Positions 1 through 8,640 of a stretch of 64,000 bases of DNA are shown here, one piece after another (position 1 is the first letter of the stretch; each line of letters begins with the position of its first letter). The position numbers were made by a program, and so were the translations under genes. The notes under the pieces were generated by a model that saw only the letters and a program-made list of their open reading frames with translations, had not been told where the DNA came from and did not search any database. The DNA is from Hyphomicrobiales bacterium (GTDB lineage Bacteria; Pseudomonadota; Alphaproteobacteria; Rhizobiales; Rhizobiaceae): contig UCCA01000023.1 in the NCBI GenBank assembly GCA_900470805.1, forward strand, positions 344,727 to 408,726. The letters run 5' to 3'.

Positions 1-289
1 GGCCTGACTGGAAAGCTCCATGAAGCATGACGATCGGCAACGGCTTGGGGTTCTGGGGAACCTGAAAGAAGACGTAGGCATGATCGCCATGAAGAGACTG
101 CCCTTCGGCCGTCGGAGCGTTGTTGTTGTAGGTGCCCGCCGCCTTCGAGACCGTTCCGCCGATGGCGAAACTTCCCTGCTCCTGAATGACGAGCGGCTCG
201 GGCCCTGCTGCCGTCTGGGCGAACGCAACGCCCGCGATTGCGGTCGAGAGTGCGAGCGCGGAAAGGGTTCTGACGAAGGTTCGGTGCAT
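1..289 (-). CDS. Secreted alpha/beta hydrolase, N-terminal part
   Basis: The gene starts at an ATG whose first base is position 289 and runs off the left edge of the window. The first 25 residues form a signal peptide with a hydrophobic core ending in VAFAQ. About 70 mature residues follow, ending in PLPIVMLHGAF. That strand plus HG turn is the oxyanion-hole region of alpha/beta hydrolases, so a periplasmic or secreted hydrolase is likely. The nucleophile and the rest of the triad lie outside the window, so the substrate cannot be guessed. It runs in the same direction as the neighbouring LysR gene but is separated from it by about 120 bases. Confidence 0.6.
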   Translation of the reverse strand, partial: MHRTFVRTLSALALSTAIAGVAFAQTAAGPEPLVIQEQGSFAIGGTVSKAAGTYNNNAPTAEGQSLHGDHAYVFFQVPQNPKPLPIVMLHGAFQSG

Positions 290-409
290 ATCGATCCCAC
301 AACATTAAGTTGGGAGAAAGGTAGTTGAAGGTGCGCCAGCGGATTAGATGGTTATTCCCGATTGAAGTCATTAGACCGACTTATCAATCACATCCAGTTC
401 ATTAGGGCG

Positions 410-1303
410 TTATCGACGGTATCGCAGTGCCTCAAGGACGAGACTGAACGCCGGCGATGCATGTCGACGATTGGGATAATAGAGATGATAGCCCGGAAAC
501 GGGAGGCACCAGTCCTCAAGAACACGCACAAGCCTCCCCTCCCGGATATGGTGCTCCACCAGATCCTCCGGCATGTATGCAAGGCCCAGACCACGCAGCG
601 CGGCATCTATCCGCATGGCGATGTTGTTGAAGACGAGTTGTCCGTCGACCCGAACGTTCAGTTCGCGGCCATCTCGCTCGAACTCCCACTGAAGAATATT
701 GCCGTGCGTCGGCATCCGAATCTGGATGCAATTATGGGCGGTGAGGTCCTGTGGGACGTCGGGCCATGGATTGGACTGGAAATACGACCGTGATCCAACC
801 ACGGCCATGCGCATTTCGGGTCCGATCTTGACGGCGATCATATCCCTGGCGACCTGCTCGCCGAGACGTACACCGGCATCGAAACGCTCGGCGACGATGT
901 CCGTTAGCCCGTAATCGACGATGATCTCGACCTTCACATCCGGATTGTCCGGCAGGAACTTGTCAAGTGCGGGCGCGAGAACGGAGATCGCGGCATGTTC
1001 ACCCGCGGTGATCCGCACGGTCCCGGCCGGCTTGTCACGCATCTCGGTCAATGCCGTCAGTTCCGCCTGGATTTCCTCGAACCGCGGCCCCGCCGTCTTC
1101 AGAAGACGCTCGCCTGCCGCCGTCGGCGACACCCGCCGCGTCGTTCTGGTCAGAAGCCGAAGCCCAAGCCGCTCCTCAAGCGCACGCACGGTCTGGCTGA
1201 GCGCCGACTGCGATACGCCGAGTTTGACGGCCGCCTTCGTAAAGCTCTCCTCCCGAGCAACCATGACGAAAGCGACCAAATCGTTGAAATTCTCCTGCGG
1301 CAT
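410..1303 (-). CDS. LysR-family transcriptional regulator
   Basis: This 297-residue protein has the normal LysR length. A winged helix-turn-helix lies at about residues 5-64 (motif SQSALSQTVRALEERLG), followed by a linker helix and a periplasmic-binding-like effector domain from about residue 90. The ATG at 1303 is preceded by AAGGA about ten bases upstream. The gene is divergent from the MFS transporter and aldo/keto reductase on the other strand. In proteobacteria that layout usually means the regulator controls the neighbouring operon from the shared 130-base promoter region. The inducer is unknown, and the sequence resembles the large LysR group found beside oxidoreductases and drug exporters. 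Confidence 0.9.
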   Translation of the reverse strand: MPQENFNDLVAFVMVAREESFTKAAVKLGVSQSALSQTVRALEERLGLRLLTRTTRRVSPTAAGERLLKTAGPRFEEIQAELTALTEMRDKPAGTVRITAGEHAAISVLAPALDKFLPDNPDVKVEIIVDYGLTDIVAERFDAGVRLGEQVARDMIAVKIGPEMRMAVVGSRSYFQSNPWPDVPQDLTAHNCIQIRMPTHGNILQWEFERDGRELNVRVDGQLVFNNIAMRIDAALRGLGLAYMPEDLVEHHIREGRLVRVLEDWCLPFPGYHLYYPNRRHASPAFSLVLEALRYRR

Positions 1304-1435
1304 TCATTAGGCATCCTTATAGCCTCATCCCGATTGCTGCCCCTAATCGAAAGGATTTGCAAGGAATATCTTCGTGTCATGGAAACAGACGCTTGCCGCG
1401 GAGGACGGCCATGCCGACCCGGAACGGAAAACGAT

Positions 1436-2854
1436 ATGCCAAGCCGCCAACAGACTTTCACGCCCCCGAACAAGACCGCCATCCTCGCGATCATCCTGAT
1501 CAGCTACGTGATGATTGTTCTCGACATCTCGATCGTACTGACGGGATTGCCAAAAATTCATGCTGAGCTTGGGTTCAGCGACGCCGGTCTCTCCTGGGTG
1601 TCAACAGCTTATACGCTGGCGTTCGGCGGCTGCCTGCTCCTTGGGGCGCGAGCCGGGGACATCTTCGGTCGCAGGCGGATGTTCTTTATTGGATCGTCTG
1701 TCTTCGCACTGGCGTCTCTCGTAATCGGGTTATCGCAGAGCCCGGGGGTGATGATTGCGGCCCGAGCCGTTCAAGGTCTCGGTTCAGCGATCCTCGCCCC
1801 CTCGACGCTGGCGCTTCTGCAAACCAACTTCGAAGCGGGGCCGGAACGGACGCGCGCCGTATCCTATTACGCTGCGGCAGCAGGTGTATCCGCCGCATTC
1901 GGTCTGGTAGTCGGCGGGCTTCTTGCCGACTGGCTGTCTTGGCGTGTCGGATTCTTCATAAATTTGCCTATCGGCATAGCGATGATGATCGCTGCCAAAC
2001 GTTACGTTCGTGAAACCGAAGCGAACCCCGGCACCTTCGATATCGCGGGTGCAATGACCTCGACATTCGGTATTGTCGCACTCGTCTACGGGGTTATCCT
2101 CTCGGCTTCGACGGGATGGTCCGACGTGACAACAGAGGCTTGGGTTGGCTTCGGCATCGTCATGCTGATTGTATTTGCGTTGGTGGAATTGCGTGCGAGC
2201 CAGCCGATCATGCCACTGTCCCTGTTCGCCGACAGCGAGCGCTCAGCCGCATATGGAGCTCGCGCCTTGTTTCTTGGCGCGAATGTCGGGTTCTATTTCT
2301 TCGTTGCCCAGTTCCTTCAAAGCGTCATGGGCCTGAGTTCCGCAGAAGCAGGGATCGCATTTCTACCGACCACTGTGGTCAATTTCATCGTCGCCATGTC
2401 CGCGCCGCGCCTGATTGGAAAATACGGTGCCGGGAGTGTCCTCATCGCGAGCGTCGTGGCGGGTCTGACCGGTATGATCTGGCTGAGCTTCGCCATGCAG
2501 CAGGCATCGCTTTTCGGTCTCGCCATCCCCATGATGCTGATCGGGGCTGGTCAAGGCGGCGCTCTCGGGCCGCTGACCGCCTCGGGTATCGTCCGCGTGC
2601 CATCGGAGCGGGCGGGAGCAGCGTCGGGGGTCGTCAATGTCGCTCATCAGCTTGGTAGTTCGCTTGGTCTCGGTGTCCTCGTCGCAGCGGCGGCATTGGG
2701 ATCGCAGGGCCTCCACGGAACTGAACGTCTGGCCCAGCGCGCACGCGTCGCAATGGAGACCGGATCCGTCCTCGTCGCCGCCACCCTGATCCTGGCGGTC
2801 GTCTTCATGGCCCGTCCCCGCCCCCGGTCGCAAAATGCATCGACGGCGGCCTGA
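1436..2854 (+). CDS. MFS transporter, DHA2 (14-helix) drug-exporter type
   Basis: The 472-residue inner-membrane protein begins with a helix containing the motif VMIVLDISIVLTGLP, the family signature at the end of helix 1. GARAGDIFGRRRMF, the loop 2-3 motif A of proton-driven exporters, follows. About 14 hydrophobic segments are visible, matching the DHA2 family of proton-coupled multidrug exporters. The reading frame is open further upstream, but residues before the chosen ATG are arginine-rich and not membrane-like. An alternative ATG at 1379 has a possible AAGGA site. The aldo/keto reductase begins 34 bases downstream and is probably co-transcribed. The substrate is unknown. Confidence 0.85.
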   Translation: MPSRQQTFTPPNKTAILAIILISYVMIVLDISIVLTGLPKIHAELGFSDAGLSWVSTAYTLAFGGCLLLGARAGDIFGRRRMFFIGSSVFALASLVIGLSQSPGVMIAARAVQGLGSAILAPSTLALLQTNFEAGPERTRAVSYYAAAAGVSAAFGLVVGGLLADWLSWRVGFFINLPIGIAMMIAAKRYVRETEANPGTFDIAGAMTSTFGIVALVYGVILSASTGWSDVTTEAWVGFGIVMLIVFALVELRASQPIMPLSLFADSERSAAYGARALFLGANVGFYFFVAQFLQSVMGLSSAEAGIAFLPTTVVNFIVAMSAPRLIGKYGAGSVLIASVVAGLTGMIWLSFAMQQASLFGLAIPMMLIGAGQGGALGPLTASGIVRVPSERAGAASGVVNVAHQLGSSLGLGVLVAAAALGSQGLHGTERLAQRARVAMETGSVLVAATLILAVVFMARPRPRSQNASTAA

Positions 2855-2888
2855 CCAAGCAGGAATGAGCACTAGAAAGGAAAAGTAG

Positions 2889-3878
2889 ATGAAAACCAGA
2901 AAACTCGGAAACCTCGAAGTCTCCGCCCTCGGCCTAGGCTGCATGGGCATGAGCTCTGCCTATGGACGTCCTGCCGACAAGGGCGAGATGATCAAGCTGC
3001 TGCGCTTCGCCCATGATCAGGGCGTCACCCTGTTCGACACGGCGGAAGCCTATGGCCCTTTCGCCAACGAGGATCTTGTCGGCGAGGCGCTGGCGCCGAT
3101 CCGTGATGAGGTCGTCATCGCCACCAAGTTCGGCTTCGACATCGATCTCGAAACAGGCGCGCGGCGTGGCGGCACCAACAGCCGTCCGGAGCATATCAGG
3201 GCGGTCGCGGAAGCCAGCCTCAAGCGGCTCAAGACCGATCGTATCGATCTCTTCTACCAGCATCGCGTCGATCCCGCCGTTCCAATCGAGGATGTCGCGG
3301 GGACCATCAAGCAGCTGGTTGCTGAAGGCAAGGTGAAGCATTTCGGGATGTCGGAAGCCGGTGTCGCAACAATCCGCAAGGCGCATGCCGTCCAGCCGGT
3401 CACCGCAGTCCAGAGCGAATACTCTTTGTTCACGCGCGATCCGGAGACAGAACTGCTGCCCGCGCTTGAAGAACTCGGGATCGGTTTCGTGCCGTTCACG
3501 CCGCTTGGGGCTGGATTGCTGACGGGTAAGATCGACGCAAGCACCAAGTTCGACGCAGCGGATTTCCGCAATCTCGTACCGCGCTTCAACGCCGAAGCCC
3601 GCAAGGCCAATCTCGCGCTGGTGGCTGCAGTCACATTGATTGCGGATGGAAAGCGCTCAACTCCTGCTCAGGTCGCGCTGGCTTGGCTTCTGGCGCAGAA
3701 GCCTTGGATCGTCCCGATCCCCGGGACGACGAAACAGCATCGTCTGGAGGAGAACCTCGGTAGCGTCGATCTCGAATTGAACGCGACCGACATGGCGGAG
3801 ATCAGCGCTGTCCTGGCGAACTTCAACGTCGTCGGAGAGCGCCTCCCCGAAGCCGTCCTCAAGATGACCGGCCTCTGA
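2889..3878 (+). CDS. Aldo/keto reductase
   Basis: This 329-residue protein is a TIM-barrel NADPH-dependent reductase of the AKR superfamily. It opens with RKLGNLEVSALGLGCMGMS, typical of the AKR11/13-like group. The catalytic tetrad is visible: Asp and Tyr in FDTAEAYGP, Lys in VIATKFGFD and His in FYQHRVDP. The cofactor-binding end is present as VPIPGTTKQHRLEEN. A good ribosome site (AAAGGA) precedes the ATG. It follows the MFS gene closely and is likely under the divergent LysR regulator, which suggests detoxification of a reactive carbonyl compound, although the substrate is not shown. Confidence 0.92.
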   Translation: MKTRKLGNLEVSALGLGCMGMSSAYGRPADKGEMIKLLRFAHDQGVTLFDTAEAYGPFANEDLVGEALAPIRDEVVIATKFGFDIDLETGARRGGTNSRPEHIRAVAEASLKRLKTDRIDLFYQHRVDPAVPIEDVAGTIKQLVAEGKVKHFGMSEAGVATIRKAHAVQPVTAVQSEYSLFTRDPETELLPALEELGIGFVPFTPLGAGLLTGKIDASTKFDAADFRNLVPRFNAEARKANLALVAAVTLIADGKRSTPAQVALAWLLAQKPWIVPIPGTTKQHRLEENLGSVDLELNATDMAEISAVLANFNVVGERLPEAVLKMTGL

Positions 3879-3902
3879 CATGAACGGCATGTTGAGGACA
3901 CC

Positions 3903-3989
3903 CGGATTTCGCCGCAGAGCGTCACGAGCATGGCTCTCGTGGTGCATGAACTTGCCACCATCGCCGCAACGCATTGTGCGTTGGGTAAC
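3903..3989 (+). pseudogene. Remnant of an HWE-type sensor histidine kinase
   Basis: One frame reads RISPQSVTSMALVVHELAT followed by IAATHCALG. This matches the N-box region of HWE histidine kinases, whose usual form is close to LALVLHELATNAAKYGALS. The invariant Asn of the N-box is replaced by Ile and Lys by His, and no kinase sequence lies on either side. The neighbouring frame has stops and no start. It is best read as a decayed scrap about 30 codons long, sitting in the roughly 290-base gap between the aldo/keto reductase and the hydrolase gene. Nothing else is seen in that gap. Confidence 0.5.
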
Positions 3990-4164
3990 GAAGCAGATCG
4001 GCCGCTCGGGATTCGGGTCGACGTAAGTGAGGCGGTACGTTCAATCGATGAGTGGATGTCTCGCACATGATTGGCTAGCGTCGGGGCTGGCCAATCGAAA
4101 TCGTGTGCCTACCTCGGCGTTGGCATACCCGATCTAACCGCGGCGCGACATCGCATGGACGGGC

Positions 4165-5379
4165 TTAGAGAAACTGCTCGTCCAACCAGTCGAGCGCTCG
4201 TCGATTGAGAAGAGAGCGATTGCCCATCTCGCAATGGCCGGCGGCGCCCTCTGCCGCGGTGAACCGAAGCAGGGTCTTCGGGCACCGCAGAGCGTTGAAC
4301 AGGAATTCGGCATCGCTGGCCAGATTATCGTTTTCGGCGTGCGTGATCAGTGTTGGGCATCGGATAAGCTCAGCCTTGCCGTCCAAGGTGAAAAGTTCGG
4401 CGGCGGCAAGGAAGTCGCGAAAGTTATCGACGCCGTGAACCCAGAAACCGCGTTTGACGACCTTCCAGTTGAGCGATGGATTGCTTCGGACGAACGCCTC
4501 GGCCTTGTCGATGATCGGCTGGTCGAGCTTGCCAAGATCGCTGGCATCCTCGTCCGAAAGCTTGAACATCCGTTTGAACGCGCTCCGAAACCCGCTTGCG
4601 ATGCTCCACGTGCCCGGGTCGGCGATCAGGGCGGCGAGGCGATGCTCGCCAGAAGCGGCGCGCGGTGCCAGATGACCGCCGAGGCTCGCTCCGCTCAGCA
4701 CGATGCGGCTCGCGTCGATGTTGGGCAGTGTCAACGCGAAATCGACGACGGCCTTGATAACAACCTCCCAGTCGGAACGCATTGGAATACCGCGTTCGTA
4801 CAGCATCGCTCCCTGACCGGGACCGTCGAAGATCAATGAGTGATAGCCGCGCCTCGATGCGGCCACCGCCGACTGAAAGTAGAGATCGGTCATCGTGGCG
4901 TCGTAGCCGTTGTTGAAAATGATCAACGGTCGCACGTCGCTCTCGAAACCCTCCGCCGGGATCAGGTACGCCGGCATGGGGTTCGTCTCGAATGGAATGA
5001 GCACTGGCTCGATCGATGCCGGACTCAACGCGAACGCCTTGTCGAGCATTTCGACTTGCTTTCGAAAAGCCGTCAGCAAGCGTGGGTCGACCGGCGCTCC
5101 GTAAAGCGGATGGTAGGACGCGCAGTAGAAGACGCTGGCGCGCAGATAGAGTTCACGGGCGCTGGTTTGATGTCCTTTCGCCAGCGATTTCTCCGCTTCG
5201 TCCTTCAACCGGTCTGCCGCGGAATTCCATGCTCGGAAGAAAACGCCGTCGTCGCCACTCCCTACCGCCTCTGCCACCGCGCGAATTTCGCCGAAGTCAG
5301 CGCCGCCATATGGGATGTAACCCAGCGGCCAAGTGCCGAAGTCCTCGTGCACGTCATTCTCGAACAGTCTCCCCACCAT
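4165..5379 (-). CDS. Alpha/beta hydrolase, FrsA/dihydropseudooxynicotine-hydrolase-like
   Basis: This 404-residue hydrolase has an N-terminal helical cap region of about 130 residues and a C-terminal alpha/beta core. The nucleophile elbow is LSGASLGGH, an Asp follows in LITHAENDNLA, and the His is in AAGHCEMGN near the end, so the triad looks complete. Size and layout match the FrsA/DUF1100-like group, which includes the C-C bond hydrolase for 2,6-dihydroxypseudooxynicotine. No signal peptide is seen, so it is cytoplasmic. A purine-rich site (GGGGGGCGAGA) precedes the ATG. It stands alone between unrelated genes and its substrate is unknown. Confidence 0.8.
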   Translation of the reverse strand: MVGRLFENDVHEDFGTWPLGYIPYGGADFGEIRAVAEAVGSGDDGVFFRAWNSAADRLKDEAEKSLAKGHQTSARELYLRASVFYCASYHPLYGAPVDPRLLTAFRKQVEMLDKAFALSPASIEPVLIPFETNPMPAYLIPAEGFESDVRPLIIFNNGYDATMTDLYFQSAVAASRRGYHSLIFDGPGQGAMLYERGIPMRSDWEVVIKAVVDFALTLPNIDASRIVLSGASLGGHLAPRAASGEHRLAALIADPGTWSIASGFRSAFKRMFKLSDEDASDLGKLDQPIIDKAEAFVRSNPSLNWKVVKRGFWVHGVDNFRDFLAAAELFTLDGKAELIRCPTLITHAENDNLASDAEFLFNALRCPKTLLRFTAAEGAAGHCEMGNRSLLNRRALDWLDEQFL

Positions 5380-5506
5380 TCTCGCCCCCCAGTGCTTTTT
5401 CAGACAATCTGAATGAACGTTGGGGACGTGGCAAGACAGGAGCGCACCGCCTACGCACTGGAGCGAACTGGCTTAAGCGCTGCGCGCTTTTGCAGGAAAG
5501 GCGGCC

Positions 5507-6136
5507 TTACCGAAGAAGCCCGTCAACATCGAACTCTTCCCAACCGCGAAGGGCTATCTCGGGCTCGCCTGAGTTTTCTGCCAGAGCCTTCTTCGTCGTC
5601 TTTTTGGCTTTCAGTGAACGCGTCAGCTTCGCGTTGTACGCTGCCTTACGGCGGTTCTCCGCTTTGGTTTCTGCGTCCTGTTCTCGCCATTCGTCAACAG
5701 TCCCGTGATCCAACAGCTCTTCGACCATCTTGGGATCGAAAACGTGAAATGTAATCCTGCGGGCACGCCCGTTAAGCCTTACAGTTCGGGTTCCTGCACT
5801 TGGCAGACGACCGTCAGCGAGCCACCGGTGCCGTTCACCAACCTTGATTGAGAGGATATCCTGTATCTCGCGCGGGATTACAGGTAGCGTTTCGACCTTT
5901 TCCATCGCCTTTGCGATGACGGCAGCCGTCGCATGGAAAGCTGACTTGTCGTTGGCAGGCATGGCCAGGATGACGTCGTTACCCTCGAGAACGAGTGACT
6001 TTTTCGAGGTTGTGGGGACGCGTGACTGCAGTTCCTGAAGGATTCCCTTCGCCCGCACCGCCGATCCCATGGTTGCAGCGGACGATAGCGTCCATGTCTT
6101 GATGAGTTCTATGTCGTTCGTTCGATGTTTCGGCAT
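5507..6136 (-). CDS. Hypothetical protein, possible DNA-binding helix-turn-helix, beside ku genes
   Basis: I do not recognise this 209-residue protein. The middle (residues about 85-115) reads IPREIQDILSIKVGERHRW then LADGRLP. That resembles excisionase or MerR-like helix-turn-helix segments in which a short helix is followed by W..DGRLP. The C-terminal quarter is rich in Lys, Arg and Ala (RSLKAKKTTKKAL) and could contact nucleic acid. No membrane segment or signal is seen. It is divergent from the two Ku genes with about 260 bases between starts, so a role near DNA end joining is possible but only by position. No strong ribosome site is evident before the ATG. Confidence 0.6.
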   Translation of the reverse strand: MPKHRTNDIELIKTWTLSSAATMGSAVRAKGILQELQSRVPTTSKKSLVLEGNDVILAMPANDKSAFHATAAVIAKAMEKVETLPVIPREIQDILSIKVGERHRWLADGRLPSAGTRTVRLNGRARRITFHVFDPKMVEELLDHGTVDEWREQDAETKAENRRKAAYNAKLTRSLKAKKTTKKALAENSGEPEIALRGWEEFDVDGLLR

Positions 6137-6347
6137 GACGAATAAATGGGACAGGAGGTCTGTCAGGTCAACGAGGATAGCGGCCGCTGTTTGGCGGGCA
6201 TGTTGGAACCTTCACCTTGGGTTTTGATAGACCCTGACGCGCAAGCGACACGGCGCGATGTAATCGGTGAAGAATGAACGATTTCGCGTGCTTTCGTGAA
6301 CAGTGTGGGGACAGACGGTCGGTAAAACACTATTTCCTCCGCTCATC

Positions 6348-6372
6348 GGAACGAAAGCTTTGACCAGCAGTT
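6348..6372 (+). promoter_or_regulatory. EcfG/RpoE2-type general stress promoter ahead of ku genes
   Basis: GGAAC at 6348-6352 is followed after 16 bases by AGTT at 6369-6372, that is GGAAC-N18-TT. This fits the consensus of the alphaproteobacterial general-stress sigma factor (GGAAC, 16-17 bases, CGTT). It lies about 30 bases ahead of the first ku start, a sensible distance. The same arrangement recurs before several other genes in this window. Confidence 0.6.
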
Positions 6373-6401
6373 AGCAGGAGAGTTCCTAGGGAGGCATGAT
6401 C

Positions 6402-7280
6402 ATGGCGGCACACCGGGCTCAGTGGAAAGGTCATATCAAGATCGGTGAGATTAGCTGCGGCGTCGGGCTTTACACGGCGGCCTCGACATCCGACCGCATC
6501 TCATTCCGGACAATCAACAAGGCGACCGGTAACCCCGTCAGACGCGAGTTCGTGGATAGCGAGACCGACGAGACAGTCGAGCGCGAAAAGCAGGTGAAAG
6601 GATTTGAAATCGAAAGTGGCGAGTACATCATGATCGACCCCGAGGAAGTGACAGCCGTCATTCCGGAATCCGATAAGATGCTGGATATCGAAGCTTTCCT
6701 TCCCAGTTCGGAGGTTGACGACGTCTACTTCGACAAGCCCTACTATCTGGTTCCCACCGACGATGTCGCCGAAGACTCGTTTGCTGGTCTGCGCGACGCC
6801 ATGCGTAAGGCCGATGTCACCGCCATTGCCAGGACGGTGCTGTTCCGGCGTATGCGTACGGTTCTGATCCGCGCCCACGGCCGCGGGTTGATCGCGACAA
6901 CGCTCAACTTCGATTACGAGGTGCGCTCATCGAAGGAAGCATTCAAGGATGTTCCCGAGATCAAGGTTGAAGGCGAAATGCTCGACCTCGCCAAGCACAT
7001 CATTGGCACCAAGAAGGGCGACTTCGACCCAGCAACTTTCGACGACCGGTACGAAAAAGCTCTTACAGATCTGGTGAAGGCCAAGGCGGAAGGCCGAACT
7101 TTGCCCAAACCCAAGCCCGTACAGGTTTCGAAGCCGAACGATCTTCTCAAAGCGCTGCGTGAAAGCGCTGGGATGAGCGACAAGAGGCCGACCAAGCAGA
7201 AAACCAAAGCCGCCAATACCAACGCCGCGAAGCCAAAAAAAGCGCCTGGCGCGAAGAGCAACCGGAAAAAAGCGGGTTAG
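6402..7280 (+). CDS. ku: Ku-family DNA end-binding protein (first copy)
   Basis: Bacterial Ku forms a ring on broken DNA ends and recruits LigD for non-homologous end joining. The protein opens with WKGHIKIGEISCGVGLY, the usual W-x-G-x-I/L-x-x start of the Ku core, and continues through the core to about residue 240. A basic tail follows (KPKKAPGAKSNRKKAG), a typical Ku extension. Two ATGs lie six bases apart; the second is chosen because AGGGAGG ends seven bases before it. The length is 292 residues. A second ku copy begins eight bases after the stop, so both are probably one transcript. The LigD partner lies about 1.4 kb further on, on the opposite strand. Confidence 0.95.
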   Translation: MAAHRAQWKGHIKIGEISCGVGLYTAASTSDRISFRTINKATGNPVRREFVDSETDETVEREKQVKGFEIESGEYIMIDPEEVTAVIPESDKMLDIEAFLPSSEVDDVYFDKPYYLVPTDDVAEDSFAGLRDAMRKADVTAIARTVLFRRMRTVLIRAHGRGLIATTLNFDYEVRSSKEAFKDVPEIKVEGEMLDLAKHIIGTKKGDFDPATFDDRYEKALTDLVKAKAEGRTLPKPKPVQVSKPNDLLKALRESAGMSDKRPTKQKTKAANTNAAKPKKAPGAKSNRKKAG

Positions 7281-7288
7281 GAGCGCAA

Positions 7289-8113
7289 ATGGCACGCCGT
7301 CCTTATTGGAAAGGCTATCTCAAGCTTTCACTGGTTACCTGCCCGGTGGCCATGAGCCCGGCAACGTCTGAAAGCGCGAAGGTCCGGTTCCATACCCTCA
7401 ACGGTGACACCGGCAACCGAGTTATGTCGCAGTACGTCGACTCCGTCACAGGCAAGCCCGTGACGGACGAAAACGAGGCAAAGGGTTATGAGCGTGGTGA
7501 GAACGACTACGTCCTTCTGACAGACGAAGACCTCGAGGCCGTGGAACTGCAGACCGTCCGCACCATCGACATCGAAAAGTTCGTTCCTCGCGAGAGCATC
7601 GAATGGATTTACTTCGAGACGCCGCATTATCTGGTACCAAATGACAAGATCGGCAACGAGGCGTTCGCCGTCATCAGGGACGCTATGAAAGCAGAGAATG
7701 TGCTCGGTATCTCACGCGTTGTGATCGGTCGCCGCGAACGGGCAATTGTTTTGGAACCACGCGGTGAAGGCATCGTCGTCTGGACATTGCGTTTCGGCGA
7801 CGAGGTCCGTCCTGAAGACGACTACTTTCAGAACATCCAGAAAGCCGCCGACCCCGAGACGGTTACAGCGATCACCAAAATGATCGAGCCACGCATGGAC
7901 GAATGGTCTCCCGCAATGGTTAGCGATCCAATACAGGAAAGTCTGCTGAAGTTGATCGCGTCCAAGAAGAAGACGCTCAGAACCTCAAGAAAGCCCAAGG
8001 CGAAGAACAGCGAAGCGGTGGCCGGCAACAAACCGTCGAATGTCATCAACATCATGGACGCTCTGAAAAAGAGTGTCGAAGCCGATCTCAAAGGCAGGAA
8101 ACGATCGGGTTAG
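7289..8113 (+). CDS. ku: Ku-family DNA end-binding protein (second copy)
   Basis: This 274-residue paralogue starts with ARRPYWKGYLKLSLVTCPV, the standard Ku core start, and keeps the core order with HYLVPNDKIGNEAFAVIRD near residues 115-130. Its C-terminal linker is basic. GGAGCGCAA precedes the ATG. The two Ku proteins are clearly related but different, so they could form a heterodimer, as has been proposed for tandem ku genes in rhizobia. A stem-loop terminator lies about 100 bases after the stop. In Sinorhizobium, Ku gene pairs of this kind are reported to be under RpoE2 control, which agrees with the promoter seen upstream. Confidence 0.95.
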   Translation: MARRPYWKGYLKLSLVTCPVAMSPATSESAKVRFHTLNGDTGNRVMSQYVDSVTGKPVTDENEAKGYERGENDYVLLTDEDLEAVELQTVRTIDIEKFVPRESIEWIYFETPHYLVPNDKIGNEAFAVIRDAMKAENVLGISRVVIGRRERAIVLEPRGEGIVVWTLRFGDEVRPEDDYFQNIQKAADPETVTAITKMIEPRMDEWSPAMVSDPIQESLLKLIASKKKTLRTSRKPKAKNSEAVAGNKPSNVINIMDALKKSVEADLKGRKRSG

Positions 8114-8209
8114 GAAACCGGCCGTCCGAGCAGTCTTCTAGGTCAGGGCGTCCTGAAACGAAACGGCCTCCGCGGAAGCCACACAGCGGCGGGCCCCTAT
8201 GCGAAAGAA

Positions 8210-8240
8210 ACCCGCACGGGGTTGGTGCGGGTCTCCTTTT
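8210..8240 (+). terminator. Rho-independent terminator after the ku pair
   Basis: A perfect eight-base-pair stem (ACCCGCAC with GTGCGGGT, loop of seven bases at 8218-8224) is followed by CTCCTTTT. It lies about 100 bases after the second ku stop. On the opposite strand the stem is followed by TTTCTTTC, so it may also stop transcription of the small leftward gene at 8338-8520. Confidence 0.8.
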
Positions 8241-8337
8241 AAGCATGCACTGCACTGCCTGCTTTCGCCGCCAAGCTTAGTTGCGGCATGGCTAATGTGC
8301 GCTTTCATAGTTAATAAGTGCTTACCATCTTCCTCAG

Positions 8338-8520
8338 CTAGATTGCGACGCCCGTGACGGGATTGACGATAGGCCGCTCACTTTCATCCTTTGCGCCTGC
8401 CGGCTGGACGGCCGATGGTGCAAGCGACTCTTTATCGGCGCGCTCCGGCTTTTCCGGTAGGGCCGCAACATCGATTGGCCGGCGCTGCTCGGGGGTAGCA
8501 TTCGTGTCGTTGGTTCCCAT
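8338..8520 (-). CDS. Small hydrophilic protein of unknown function
   Basis: This 60-residue protein is rich in Glu, Pro, Ala and Arg, with no Cys, no membrane segment and a probably disordered chain. It ends in PIVNPVTGVAI. I recognise no family. It is believed real because AAAGGAG sits eight bases before the ATG and a GGAAC-N16-TGTT element lies just upstream. Its position between the Ku genes and LigD, and its likely stress promoter, suggest a role in the general stress response. Another frame over the same bases is open but lacks a ribosome site. Confidence 0.6.
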   Translation of the reverse strand: MGTNDTNATPEQRRPIDVAALPEKPERADKESLAPSAVQPAGAKDESERPIVNPVTGVAI

Positions 8521-8541
8521 GTCTTCGCTCCTTTCCTAGCC

Positions 8542-8566
8542 AACACGCCAAGCCGCAAACCGTTCC
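8542..8566 (-). promoter_or_regulatory. EcfG/RpoE2-type promoter ahead of the 60-residue protein
   Basis: Read on the minus strand, GGAAC (8566-8562) is followed after 16 bases by TGTT (8545-8542). This matches GGAAC-N18-TT exactly. The -10 part lies about 22 bases before the start codon at 8520, leaving room for the AAAGGAG ribosome site. Confidence 0.6.
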
Positions 8567-8640
8567 ATGGCACCTGTCCGAAAATATCTGACGATCGCGA
8601 TACAGAGAAGATAGTCACGATTTTCTAATGTTATGACTGC

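Noticed and set aside
995..1435. Extension of the MFS frame upstream of the chosen start
   Set aside because: The extension is Arg/Pro-rich, overlaps the LysR coding sequence on the other strand, and adds nothing to the transporter fold.
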